The position numbers and the translations under genes were made by a program. Source: Amphibalanus amphitrite (taxonomy: Eukaryota > Arthropoda > Thecostraca > Balanomorpha > Balanidae). Taken from it: DNA of 64,000 nt. Position 1 is the stretch's first letter; each line of letters begins with the position of its first letter. Below are positions 32,301 to 43,729 of this stretch, in pieces. The stretch spans positions 186,001 to 250,000 of the forward strand of contig NW_024881522.1 of assembly GCF_019059575.1 (NCBI RefSeq), read 5' to 3'. Under the pieces are notes generated by a model that did no database searches, had not been told where the DNA came from, and saw only the letters and a list, made by a program, of their open reading frames with translations.

Positions 32301-33591
32301 ACTTTTCTCATATCATCCATTTTCGTGATCCAGACTCGGAAATGGGTTCAGCTTTTCAAAATTGGGGGCGAAGAAGCTCACTCTATTCACGGAACTGCTG
32401 CAAACTTGTTTGTTGAAAAAGTGTCATTTTTTCAACAAGAAGTTTTGAAATATATTACAAATAACGTTGTGGGGCAGGTTAGTGTACGCACTGCCTGGGG
32501 GCACATTCGTGCATATTTTTTTAGTTTTTGCGATTTATGACTTTATCTGTAATAGGTTTCACTATAATGACGCTCGCCTGACTCAGTCTCGGCTGCTTGC
32601 GACGTCGTGACGAGTAGTTCACGCGAACTTGGCGAGGTCACGGAGGCCGGCACATTCTTGTTGGCCACCCCATTCTGTCTACATATGTTGTGCAATGCAT
32701 TCTTGTCGAAAGGAATCAAGTGAAATGACCCCCTGCCAATTTCCTTTGGTAAATTTCTGGTAATGCCCGGTAATTTCTCGAACTTTGCACTTGCAGGATG
32801 CACGGAAGTGCCCCATCCCTTGCACGAATGTGCCCCATAGGTGGGGCAGTTTCGTGCAAACGTTCAGCTAAAAGTCATTTTTTTCTAATAGAAGCAATAA
32901 TTTTAGAGGATAACTTTTAAAGAGGAAAAATATCATGCAATAGTTCCTTTCCATACTATAATCAACAATTTTGCCATTGCACTAACCAAAGAAAAGATAT
33001 ATGGATTTATCTATTTTTTGCACGAATGTGCCCCACTCTCCCCTACTTTCTCATCCTACCTACGTATAACGCACATGGGGGAACGGTCAACGGTGGTTGC
33101 GGAATGCGGGGTCATTGGTTACTTTATGTCCCTCTTTACAGACAAGTTACCAGCGTTGGCATTGTGGCCTTTCTCTGGTCCCGGCGAAATTAGTACACTA
33201 TGTTCATTCATGACTTGAAGATGCGTAATTATAATTAAAACTTTATGTGATTTATCATTTTGATTCTATCCGTATACAAATATCTGAGATGTATCTTTAC
33301 TCAATAGTAAAAGTAATGTTACGTATTGCATCCTGAACCGGTGAATACATGCAGACAATTTATATCTCACTCAGTTGCACCACGGAAGGGCAGCGAGCCG
33401 CGCTCCTGACGGGTCCCGAAGGGCTGAGGCTTCAACGGGAGTAACCATACAATAATGTTTATTCTCCTGGCTCCGCTGTGTCGGGAAATCATTGTTAATT
33501 TATTTTCCTCTTCACAGGTGACGAACTGGTGGCGCTACCCGCCTACGGGCGCGGGGCGACGCTGGACGATCTGAAGAACGAGCAGAGCTCC
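29194..33591 (+). CDS. Unrecognised protein, N-terminal 61 residues, two coding exons
   Basis: Joined from 29194-29302 and 33518-33591. The sequence begins MGTREEPEELKEKVTNIQQV and continues through a short hydrophilic helix, then DTPITDGDELVALPAYGRGA to NEQSS. It is acidic, with no signal peptide or membrane segment. Support: a good acceptor before the first coding exon (TTCCATTTCAG), donor GTGAGT, a strong pyrimidine tract and CACAG acceptor before the second, donor GTGAGT, and matching phase (1). I do not recognise the family. No third coding exon is seen in the following 30 kb. The gene diverges from the JIP3/4-like gene with starts about 4.4 kb apart. Confidence 0.65.
29322..30309. mobile_element. 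TTAA-type non-autonomous transposon, CCC group, copy 1
   Basis: 988 bp with flanks TTAT at 29318-29321 and 30310-30313, a one-base departure from TTAA. The inverted ends are CACGCGCACCGACGGGGG on the left and CCCCGTCGGTGCGCGGG on the right. Inside each end is a G or C run. The interior is closely similar to the element at 47911-48898, which has the same length; both contain AAAACGGGTCGGAATGGCCC and a string of TGACCT/AGGTCA half-sites (about 20 in this copy). No transposase frame. It lies in the 4.2 kb intron between the two coding exons. Confidence 0.8.
30617..30646 (-). ncRNA. Hammerhead-ribozyme-like motif (Penelope-type association)
   Basis: Minus strand: CTGACGA, a hairpin, then GAAACGTC, with flanking CCA and TGG able to pair as stem I. 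This is the order of hammerhead core parts, and such motifs are known in the terminal repeats of Penelope-like retroelements. Stem II (GGCAC with GTGGCC) needs a bulge and the usual closing G-C pair is not clean, so activity is doubtful. No Penelope reverse transcriptase was found nearby. Confidence 0.4.
30668..31571. mobile_element. TTAA-flanked non-autonomous transposon, CCC group, copy 2
   Basis: 904 bp with TTAA at 30664-30667 and 31572-31575. Inverted ends are CCCTCGCCCGCACATG and CATGTGCGGGCGAGGG. Just inside them are runs of G and C (GGTGGTTGCCACCC). The interior includes repeated TGACCT motifs. The CCCT start and TTAA target fit piggyBac ends. No transposase frame. Confidence 0.88.
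31996..32265. repeat. Foldback element with an 86-bp tandem duplication
   Basis: The arm starting CCAGTTTGGTAAATTTTGAC at 31996 returns inverted, ending at 32265, with about 80 bp per arm. In between, an 86-bp unit is present twice in tandem (32076-32161 and 32162-32247), with one or two visible differences. The result is one left arm and two right arms. Likely a MITE that gained a duplicated arm. Confidence 0.85.
32497..33034. repeat. Cluster of TGCACGAATGTGCCCC motifs in both directions
   Basis: The 16-mer occurs at 32821-32836 and 33019-33034, a variant at 32800-32815, and inverted copies at 32497-32512 and 32842-32857 (variant). The pair at 32821-32857 forms a hairpin, and the outermost pair could be the ends of a small transposon of about 540 bp. 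No gene is seen here. Confidence 0.55.
33518..33591 (+). CDS. Plus-strand gene, second coding exon
   Basis: 74 nt encoding DELVALPAYGRGATLDDLKN and ending NEQSS in phase 0 at GTGAGTGTT. Preceded by TTTATTTTCCTCTTCACAG, a near-ideal acceptor. The reading frame stays open only when spliced. Confidence 0.7.
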
Positions 33592-33987
33592 GTGAGTGTT
33601 CAGTCGTCCCGCCTCAACGTTCAGAGAGCGAGTTCGAGCTGCCACAGTCGAAGGTCGGTGAAGTTGCCACAATCCTTGCAACTCATGCCGTGTTTTATCT
33701 TCCGTTCTGTTGACCATGCAAGTGCCTCTTCGAGGTGCTCTACAAGAAGGCCCTAAACATCTATTTCACTAAGTAAAGCATCGTAGAAGATAGTGTGCTC
33801 CCTGGCTGAGTAGAGTGCAAGATGCGCGTGCGAGAGTACTGGCAATTGCGGTACGCCACTCTTGTCATGTCGGCAGCTCAGATCTAGCACAGACCCACAG
33901 ACGAAGAGTGTATACTGTATACTGCGTGGTCTGCGTGCGTTTCATGTTTCAAAGTTTTTCATGTTTAAGCGCCAAGAGTACAAAGTA

Positions 33988-34816
33988 CAGGGTGGCGCAC
34001 GGAAAACCCCCGAATTGAAACTTTAATACCTTCCATGATTATTAACCAAATTTGATGATATTTTCACACAATGTACATACGTAGATACACGTTTGGGATG
34101 ATATTCATCCAAGTTTTAGACAAATGCATTCACGCTCAGCTGAGTTGTGCACCTTAACGTGACCACTATCGTTTTTCAGTACTTTCTCGAGGCGCTCGCG
34201 GTACGCCAGCGCTGCTTTCTAGCGCATCTCGACGGTGATCTCTGCGAAGGCGGCTCTGAGCCGACCGTGTAACTCCGGAATGTTCGCTGTCTGCGTCAAG
34301 TATGCCTACGACTTCACAAACCCCCACATGAAAAAATCACACGCGGGGTGAGGTCGGGCTAGCGCAGTGGCCAGGGCAAATTGGGCGAGTGCGGTGGCCA
34401 GGGCAGTTTGGGCGAAGCCCAACCTCACCCCGCGCGTGAATTTTTTCATGTGGGGGTCTGTGAAGTCGTATGCATACTTGACGCAGACGGCGAACATTCC
34501 GAAGTTACACGGTCGGCTCAGAGCCGCCTTCGCAGAGATCACCGTCGAGATGCGCTAGAAAGCAGCGCTGGCGTACCGCGAGCGCCTCGAGAAAGTACTG
34601 AAAAACGATAGGAGTCACGTCGAGGTGCACAGCACAACTGAGCTGAACGTGAATGGATTTATCTAAAACTTGGAAGAATGTCTTCCCAAACGTGTATCAC
34701 ATTGTATGAAAATATTCAATTTGGCTAACTATGCTGGAAGCTAACTGGGCTAACTATCCCTTAGCCAATTCAAGTTTCAAATCGGGTATTTTACGTGCGC
34801 ACTGCGCAACCCCATG
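33988..34816. mobile_element. Giant palindrome built from two inverted mariner-like transposon ends
   Basis: Two arms of about 400 bp meet near 34395, where a roughly 28-bp unit (GCGGTGGCCAGGGCA...) is directly repeated. The outer ends are related (CAGGGTGGCGCACGG at left; a diverged inverse at right) and both abut TA. In the right arm, plus strand, a frame reads FFMWGSVKSYAYLTQTANIP and then a helix ending RSHVEVH, which matches the C-terminal end of IS630/mariner-type transposases (LWGYVKD...GHVEHL). The left arm carries the same remnant inverted. It has an internal stop and no catalytic domain. Confidence 0.75.
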
Positions 34817-34818
34817 TA

Positions 34819-36236
34819 CATATAGAACAAAGTGATTGGGTGGTTTGTTTGTGATCAAAGTGTCTGTGATATAACGTAATCAAACTCATCGAGATCGAAG
34901 CCAGTGATTGTACTGTGATTGAACTATGATCAATACATGATATGTGTTAAACATGATATTTCTTAATTACTATTTGCATTATTAGCAGTCACGTTTTATT
35001 GCACCGACTGGCAGACATCACTGTTTTATTTATTGTACATAATTTCGGATCCCTCGTACCGCGCGTTCACAATGCGTATCCTGCCCATAGCGTATCTGAC
35101 ATCTCATGGTTACACGATACTATCCGAAATGGTCATCGCATGCCATCCGTTTGACTTCATCATGAATTTTGGTTCAAAGTATGTATAAGCAGACGATATA
35201 CCATTACATTGCAGCCTAGACATAGAAATACACCAGAGGGTAAACTGAAACAGTAGCGTATATTTAACTCGGGGTAATTTTACTCCAAGCCTTTTCAGTC
35301 ATAGAATTATCTTTTTGAGTTTTTGTTTCAACGTGAATTATAATGTGATTTATTTTGACTCCTTCAACTTTTTTTTACTCTGGTGTATTTATGCTATTTA
35401 CTTTTTTTACACTCAGAAGCAGGGGGTGAAATCCGATTTGATATTATTACACTGGGAGTGCAATATTACTCTCGTAAATCGCATGCTTTATTCGCCTTTA
35501 CTCCCCTACACCGGGGGTGTAAAATAATTCCTTAGGGTTGGACTTTTAGGCACCGTACTTTTACTCCAGAGTGGGTGTATTTTTAAGCTCATGGGAGTTA
35601 TTTGACAACACCCGGTGGTAAAAATAGTCGCTAATCGCCCATGTTAAAGCAGTTTACACGGGGGAGTAGAATGATCACTTAGGGTTGGAGATTTAGGCAC
35701 CGTAAAATTATTCCAATTTTGGGTGTACTTTTCTTTCAGTGTTGAGTTAGAGGTTATTGTTGTGTGTGCTGTGCCAGGGTATATGCCGCGCTCCTACAGA
35801 GCTCCAAGGACTATATCGTAAAGCGTTCGAGCAGTGTGTATAAGGATATATCTGGTAACGTCACTTAACAAAAAATAAGCGCTTCGTACTTCCTACCATG
35901 ATCCAAGATAAGCAACAAAACGTGTTCTATTGAAACCAGGCAGTAGTCTTCGGTCTTTAGCTCGACCTAAATGTGACAAATCAAAGCTGGGCATGGACTG
36001 CAAGGAATTCAGAGTAAAAAAGCTATGCAGTAGGTACCAGATCTAATTCATGTCATCAAGCAGAGAATTATAGCTTGTGTGGTGCAATCAAAGAAACTGT
36101 ATGTATAATGCATACCTACTGCATTGAGTGCATGTGCATAACAAATATTATATTAGCAATTTTTTTATTCTTTTCTACCTCACATAAATTGATCTTATTT
36201 AGTTCATCAATATGAACTCCATGATCCATTTGAACA
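34819..36236. other. Non-coding, with a CACTGAAAG-ended repeat region at about 35221-35740
   Basis: Positions 35221-35740 are rich in TTTTACTCC, GGGGGTGTAA and ACACTGGGAG, and finish GGTGTACTTTTCTTTCAGTG, the inverse of the start of the element at 27588. It is therefore probably a relative of that element with an unclear left end. The rest shows nothing recognised. Confidence 0.4.
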
Positions 36237-36432
36237 GAGGCCCGTTTTACCAAAAGAAAAATAGCCGCCTGCCGGAATTTTTGGACTAAAGACCGCTTCA
36301 CATACGGAGCGTAGGTAAACGCGATGGGCACGTAAGCGGATAGGGCTTTACCCTTTACACTCCGTATGTGAAGCGGTCTTTAGCCGAAAAATTCCGGCAG
36401 GCGACTATTTTTCTGTTGACAAAACTGGCCTC
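36237..36432. mobile_element. Small palindromic MITE
   Basis: 196 bp. Arms of about 80 bp begin GAGGCCCGTTTTACCAAAAG and end, inverted, TGACAAAACTGGCCTC. The inner arm GACCGCTTCACATACGGAG is perfectly inverted. No coding content and no clear target duplication. Confidence 0.75.
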
Positions 36433-39400
36433 AGATCTATTCCCCGTGTGACATCTTCAACATTTCCCTTACCTACATCACAGTCCGATTCCATTAGCCT
36501 TTTCCCCTTGGCAACGCATTCCGACCCTAAGTTCTCGCGGCTCACGACATCAACCCATTTTCCCTAGCAACACCGAACGATGGCCGACACCTGACAGCCT
36601 TCCAACCCATTCCATCATCCTTTCCCTTGGCAACTCTTTCCGACCCAACCCTGCTGCCTTGCGCTCACACATACACTCACCCGGCTGGCAGGGGCGTGTG
36701 TAAGGGTGCATTCCTGCCCTGTTCTCTGACCGGCGTCCTCCGGTACCACCGTGCGGCCCAGTGGTCATCGTGATCTTTTGTGGCCGGCCCGTCCAATAAA
36801 TAACCGTCACAATGCCACGCCGGCCGCTCTTCTTGCCCGCAGCACCAAACATCTCATACGGCCGCCTTTTTACCCGGGAAGGCTCTGTTTTTATTGGTGT
36901 GGCGCTTTAAAGCGCACTGGGAGAATACCGGCTAATGCACGATGGGTGGACAAAAAATGGCGGGCTCGGTGCGCAGGTATTTGACGGGGTGCGAGGGCCG
37001 TCTTCTCACGGAAGATACGCCGTCAGGGGGAGGGACGAGGGTCGCAGGGGTCACAGGGGAACCCAAAGGGTCACAGAGGGATCGAGAGGGTCGGGAAAGG
37101 TCACCAGGTGCTGCTAGAAGAACGCTGACCGTTATGGCGGGTCGGACATGTAAACTGGTGAAAATGGAAATGCAGAATATGTTTGACACCGTGTGACAGC
37201 TAATGTTTCAGCATGATGTTGTATGGTGTTGCTGGGATGAGATTAAAATAAAACGCACATAGCTTGAAAGCCAAGGGGAGCATTCAGCGTTCGACAGACA
37301 GCATTTGTCTTTAGACATCTGAATAATAATTCAGGCACTGCAAGGAAATAAAAGCTGAGTTCGAGCTAGAGGGTTACACGGAAGGGATGCTGGGGGCGTG
37401 CCCCACGTCAGACAAGCCCCGCCCACCACCGGCTACCGTCCCGTCCCGTCATCCATCCCCTCGGGCTATAGAAGGTCCTTCGCATAACTGGGCCATCCAT
37501 GTCACCCACCCAACCCCAATCCCACCCTCGGGCCGGCAGCGGACGCGCCGAATACCAGACTAGGGTTCAGCGGCCGCTCGATAGGTGGGCAAACGAACCG
37601 CACGCAGGTGTCACTCGCGTGTTGACTCACACATTCTGGCTGTATGTGCCCGGAGCAAACAGGTTCGGCGGTGACAATGTGCATTACCACAGCAAACGGG
37701 CCGAGAGGTCAACAATTAGCGGGACATCAGGCAGGAAAATGAGAGCTAACGGATATGGTCTATTAGAAAAGATTTAGGGGTTTGAAAATCAGCATGCACT
37801 GCAGTGCATGGCTCATCAGCAAATATCAACACGAGTAATGCAAAAAAGTATGGAAATGCTGCAAACCATATTATGTTTTTATTTTTTATTGGCTTGGTAG
37901 TATTTCCGCACTTTTCCGCTCGTCTAAGCAATGGAAAAAAGAAAATGCTTCATCGTAGTTACCTTAAAATCCGATGTCCAATATTCTCTGGTCGCGTGGT
38001 CTAATTTCGAACCGATCGGTGACCTCTTGCCCCGTGGGCCGTGCGTGGCGGCGGTTACGCCCCCCGGGCGTATCTCTGGCGTCAGTGAGAGCCCGCGGGC
38101 GTGTCTCGGGCGTCAGTGAGCGCCCCTGGCCGGGTCGTTATTACAATGATAAAACCGCCGCGTTCACACTGGGGTCACGAGCGCGCCGGCCGTGGTGGAG
38201 ACGGCGCTGTGATTGTTGGTTCGTTCACCCCGGAGACGCATTAGTTGGAGGACAGACGGGGCTAAACCAACACCGGGAAGGGACGCACGGGGACCACAGT
38301 GGTGAGGGGGGGGGGGGGGGCTGGGAAGGTCGTCGGTGATTGATGTTTTAGACTGATGAGGTTAGTCACATGGAAGGGTGGTATGAGGAGCTTCTCAAAG
38401 ACGGTCAGTGGGGAAATGATAATATTCCACATGCCGGACGGTACGGTCGCTCGCTGGTCTGTGGTAGATGCACGGATGCACGCACATACTATAACCAATA
38501 CATCAAACGCATAATCATCGTATTGATTTTGAACAGTATAGGTTTCGTATAAGCACACTCCTATACCAAACACCGATCCGATATAGCCCCATGATCAATA
38601 AGCATGGATCATAAAATGGACGCATCAAACGAAAGCCTCATTGAATTATAAATGGCATTCAATATCTGGCCTTCGGAACAAAAAAGACCATCTTCCATGA
38701 TATATAGGCAACCGGTCTAATTATTCTTCATCTCTCCAAGTCCATCTCAATCTCCAGTGGCGGCGATATCCCGTCCCGCTTATGGAAATCAATCGCGGTT
38801 GGGTCCTGCCGGCTGACTGGGCGGTTCACTCTCAGCATGAAGTGGCATCCCGCAGGGTGATATTCTGGCGCCCTTATCAAATGAGTGCATCGCCTCCGAG
38901 CGCTCACAGATCAATCAGGACGATTGATTGGCGAAGTTCGCCCCGGGCAAGGGAAATCAGATGCTCGCGGATGGTCCTTCTGGGCTTATCTTTTCAATTC
39001 GGACCACTGGAGCCCTATAGGAGGCGTGCACAATCACAGCCGAATCTGGCGAGCGGGTCGGAGAATTGGCGGATCGGACCGATAGGCTCTCGGTTGACCT
39101 CGTGACCTCGCCGAATCGAGGAGCGATCTCGATCTCGCTCCGGCGGAGGTCTGTGAGTGTGTGTCTGTCTGCTGCTCACGAGGATACGGCAGAACACGAT
39201 CACGCAGAAGACCGTTGGGCCGTGGTCGCACGGTTGTAGTGAGCTGCCTTCCCACGCAGCGCACCGTTGGCGACCTGCCCTCGGGCTGTCCCGTGTTCGT
39301 TTGCAGGATAGTACCGAGTCTGCAGGGTGGGTGGGCCGCTAATGCACACTCAGCCGTTCACAAAACCCAGCCATCGATGAGGTGCAATTGGCCTCAGTAT

Positions 39401-40715
39401 GTCTGAGAATCTCATTTAGAAATACTAGCGTCGTACGGTACAAACGACTACCACCGCAGGGTAGCGTCAAATTGAAAACGTATGACTGGGAACGGGCTCG
39501 GTAGCATGCATTATTCAGCAATGCTACATCAGAACCCCTGCCGATGGCTTTCAAACAACTTACGAACACAGACGGAGCCAAAGGCACTCTGCGTGATCAA
39601 CAGATTGACCTTTGATCCCCATCGTTGTTCAAGTGATTTCAGTGATATTCATCGCTTGGCTCTGAAGCGTATTTTGCACATCATAGACAACAGACTTTGG
39701 TCCTCGCATATATAGGCAAAGCTGCAGACTCACTACTACCAAACACAACCCAGACCTGACCAAACCGGGAAGTGGTCCCGCACGTGACCACCTGACCAAA
39801 GTCGACACGCCTTTTGTGTGCTTGGTCCACTTCCCAGCTTTTTTGTGCGTCTGGGCCCACCTCATCAATCATATTCGTCCACCGTGCGCCAATTTAGGCC
39901 TGTTTATCTTTTCACGAACTTTTTTTCTGACGGCTACAAAAAATGACCGGACAATGGGTAATCACCCTTTTTGTTGGCGTCGCGCCGCCGCGCCGCGCCG
40001 CGCCACGTCTCGTCTCGGGGCAGAGTTCAGCGCGCCGCTATTGTCTCTCATTCCCACAGCACGATCAGCGGATTGTGTCCGTGAATGAGCGATGACGGCG
40101 ATGACAGCGATGACTGAGATGACGTGCCGACAGTGGAGGTCAAGGGATGTCCCGGGCGCAGACGCATGAGAGGTCACTTGGCGTCTCAACCATGCATATC
40201 AGCGTCTGGTCAGTTTTTGGTCCACCACTGACCATATACCTACACCACGACAAAGGCCACGCCTCGGCCGCGGCTCCACTGGGGTGTCTCTCCGGCAGGG
40301 TGGTAAGGGTTAGTTAGAGGCGAGTTTACGGTGTGAAACCAGTCGTCACCGCTCGAGGACGACTCCCAGCGTGTCCCTGCCGAGCTCGCGAGGCGTGGGA
40401 AGGAGGATTTCGAAGGACAGGTGCGAATCATTTCGATTGATCGTGAGGAAATGGTGTGATCGAGTCGGTTGATGACCTTTTGTTAACGGCTTGTAGCTGG
40501 ACCCCATTGTCTGCGTTTGAAATGGAGCGACAAGGATGGCGCCAGTTCTTACGCCTGTGCTGGGCTGCCAAGCTGTGTGAGGAACCGTATTAAAATCCAC
40601 TTGGTTTCCATGGTGCCAAATTGAGATAAATCGTAAGATATGGAAAAAATAACTTTCATTCAAGTATGAATAGGAAAATTGCTGGCACGAGTAAATCTGG
40701 TTTCTTACATCTCTT
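36433..40715. other. Non-coding DNA, putative long intron or regulatory region
   Basis: No supported exon. Contents noted: three diverged units with TTGGCAAC or TAGCAAC at about 36500-36640; GGGTCACAG repeats at 37040-37110; a G run at 38307-38321; CGCCG repeats at 39980-40010 and GATGACAGC-like 9-mers at 40090-40125. Short open frames here look like chance in GC-rich DNA. Confidence 0.4.
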
Positions 40716-40719
40716 TTAA

Positions 40720-41258
40720 AGGAAATAGTTCACTTTCACGATATTATTTTTTTTTGCAATGGATTTGTGATTTTTTATGTTAAAAATGATCAGCAAAGAA
40801 AATAAAACCTTTTTACAGCAAAAGATTATTTTCTATATTTTTGATATAGGAAGAACTTTTCAGTTTCTGTAAGGCACACGCGATCCAGTATGAAAAGAGC
40901 ATGGGTCCCGAAAATTCTTAGAAACTAGAGAAATTATCGCGGCCACCGGCATTTGGGCGATCTGCTCGTGCTTTTGTTACTGGAGCGCCTCACTGGAGCG
41001 AATTTCTCTAGAGTTCTCGTAGATAATTTCTCTAGTTTCTGAAGAATTTTCGGGACCCATGCTCGTTTCATACTGGATGCGAATATATGCAAGGCACACA
41101 TCCTCAACGCAAGACACATTTTTCGGGACGAGAAATAGAATATCTTTGCCTAGGGTGATCGTTGGGCTGTAAAAGCTCCTGATTTATGCTCGTCTCAGCC
41201 CAAGCTACGGAACTGCTATTCCAGTTCAAAACCCATGTTAAAATGTGAACTATTTCCT
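40720..41258. mobile_element. TTAA-flanked non-autonomous transposon, AGG group, copy 3
   Basis: 539 bp with TTAA at 40716-40719 and 41259-41262. The ends are AGGAAATAGTTCAC and its inverse GTGAACTATTTCCT. A second palindrome lies inside at 40883-41078, so the copy may carry a nested insertion. Confidence 0.85.
40883..41078. repeat. Palindrome nested in the TTAA element
   Basis: Arms of about 55 bp starting ATCCAGTATGAAAAGAGCAT, inverted at the right end (CATACTGGAT), with a spacer of about 85 bp. Short flanking AAGGCACAC sequences occur on both sides (40871 and 41091), as would a target duplication, though not immediately adjacent to the arms. Confidence 0.65.
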
Positions 41259-41262
41259 TTAA

Positions 41263-43727
41263 GTGTTTTATCGTCGGAGGCTATCGGAAAGCTGTAATCA
41301 CTTTGCAATACTGTCTAGTTAGTCTTCGGAACAGTATCCAACGTCCACGCTGGCCAGTGCTCAAGCACTGATGCTGTTTTAAAACAGTGCCAATTCACAT
41401 TTACATTCTATTCGCCCATGACCCCCTGATATCTCACATGACGCTGTCGCTCAATTGCATCAAATCCCTTTACTCGTATTTTGCTTCAAAATCGCGTCGT
41501 AAAAGTCTTGGGCTCCGGTTTCCAGCCTGACGACTCGTCTTGATGAAGACGCATCACACCGCGCACCTCGGTCGTCTGCCTCTGACAGCCCGGCACGCGC
41601 CGCCTCGCTGCCGATGACACTGACGGCATTCCACGTCCCTGTAATGGAGCCAGAGATCTGTCGATTTCAGGGTACACGTCTGTCAGCTCCGCCACCACCG
41701 CCGCCCAGTGCCGCGACGAGCCAGACGGCCGGGCTAGACAAAAAGACAGCGGCGCCGCCCCAAGACCATCTCGCCGAAATGAAGAAGCGTGGCTTATCTC
41801 TTGGGAGGCACGCGCGTCGGTATGGCACGCGCAGAATGCCAGAATCCATTACGGCGTCTGGGATTGCTTGTTGTGATTGGGATCTCACCATGGGGGATGG
41901 ACTAGGGCGACGGCGGACAGTGGAAAGGTGAAATACGCTGATGGAAATTGGAGGGGGTTTTCTTGTTGGAGCTGCTCGGTCTCAGTCATTTGGTTAATAG
42001 CAGATGTTTGGATAATGCGAAAAGCGCGTTTTAGCTCTTACTGGTGCAGTTTTATGTGTAACGGCTCACGGAGGTCGGTATATTGGGCTGGCTTTCTTTG
42101 GCTGAATTCGTTAGTCTATTGAAAGTGGGATGGTTAGCCTCCTATGTGCCGATGCAGTCTCCGAGGAACTGCAACGATAGCACATAAGCGTAACGTATGT
42201 GGCAAAAGTGCATAAAACGCCGGTATTTGTCGAGCCGCATGACTTTGTCGAAACATTTATTTATTTATTTATTTCTAATCATCTTAAAGATCTTAAAATT
42301 AAAACATCTTAAAGAAAACGTGCTTCATGATAGAAGGTAACCACCTGAATCCAGTGCAGCGATCCAGTGTGACATCTCTTGACTTGACACCGCGGTGTGC
42401 CGCTACAATAAACTCACATCTGACAGGGTGGAGCGGAGTTGGTATGCGTCTAGTGGCCTCCAAACCCGTTATCGAGCACTGTCCGGGCTCAGACGAGCAC
42501 TTACGCACGGAGGGGGCCCAAAAGACGGTGTCCCATTACAATTTACGCCGACACCTCGATTCTTTCTCGAAAGCTTTAATCCACAGGGGAGCCGATTAAT
42601 CACATCAGGCTCTGTTATGTGCATATTTTACGACTGATATCACCTTCTCGCTTGGCGTTTCCTCGGTTATAAATACGACCCGTGTCGTCCGGGCGGGCTC
42701 TACGCTTAGACATTAGCACTGTGGATGAAATAATTGACACCACCTGGGTTGTCAGCGCGGCTCAGCTATGCAGAGGGCTCCGACTGGGCCGGGTACTGCA
42801 CGCGGCGCCTGTCGTCAGCGGTGCGGCGCGCCGGCGTCGGCCGGGACTGCGCGTGCGGCTCGCACTCAGCAGACAGGCGTGCTCCCTAGGTATAAATGAT
42901 AATTGTGGCTCGCCGATGATAAATGATCGGCGCGATCGCCTCTCGGCGCGCTCCGGGACCCGAGGCGCCCGCGGGCAAAGGTCAGGTGGTAACAAATCGT
43001 CGACAGGAGTTTTTGTGCAACATGACATAGCGCTTTCTGACAACGTTTTGACAGGTTCGGCACAAAAACGAACGGGGAGGGATCGAGGCGTAGCTAATCT
43101 ATTACCACAGTTTCATGGGTAAATACTTCGATTTAGGCACGCTTTGATATCGACAAAAAATTACAGGCTGCCGGGTTGCGGTGTATGATTAGAGAAAGGG
43201 TTCGGCGGGCCGCCTGCGTGGGGTATTATTAGTTAATTGGTGGGTGGAGACGGTATCGCACACACATAGCCCCCGAGGAACGTGGGAAAGCCGAGTGGAC
43301 GCAGCCGCCGGCCGTGGGATTTTAAACTTGCCGACGCATAACGTGATGGTTACAAAACGCAGAAGATCGGGTAGGTCCGACGGTGCAGGGACGGCCGACG
43401 TGATAAACGCCCACCTCACACGCACAATACCGCACTGTCACGATGTTATCGATGCTGGTTATATGTTCCGGCGCTCTTTGCTGTCGTTGAAGTCAGCGTG
43501 AAGATTCATCTAACGATAATCACCGCTGCACTTTGATGTGAGAGCACTTGGCTTGGTGACGCCCTTTTCAGCACTGAAGTGGAAATAAGCGGCCGGATTT
43601 AACAGGTGTGTTCGGTGTGGACTGTGCTGTGACTGCCCTCCTAAGCTCCGTATTTGGCTCGCTTGAGTAGTCAACAGCCGTGGAGTAGGTATAAATGTTT
43701 CAATCTATTTTTGAAATACGATTTATG
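41263..43727. other. Non-coding, with a homeodomain-site-like patch
   Basis: No supported exon. A short TTTA microsatellite lies at 42256-42275. At 42890-42940 the motifs TATAAATGATAATTG and GATAAATGATCGG stand close together beside CGATCG. Positions 42780-42860 are very GC-rich. Confidence 0.35.
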
Positions 43728-43729
43728 TA

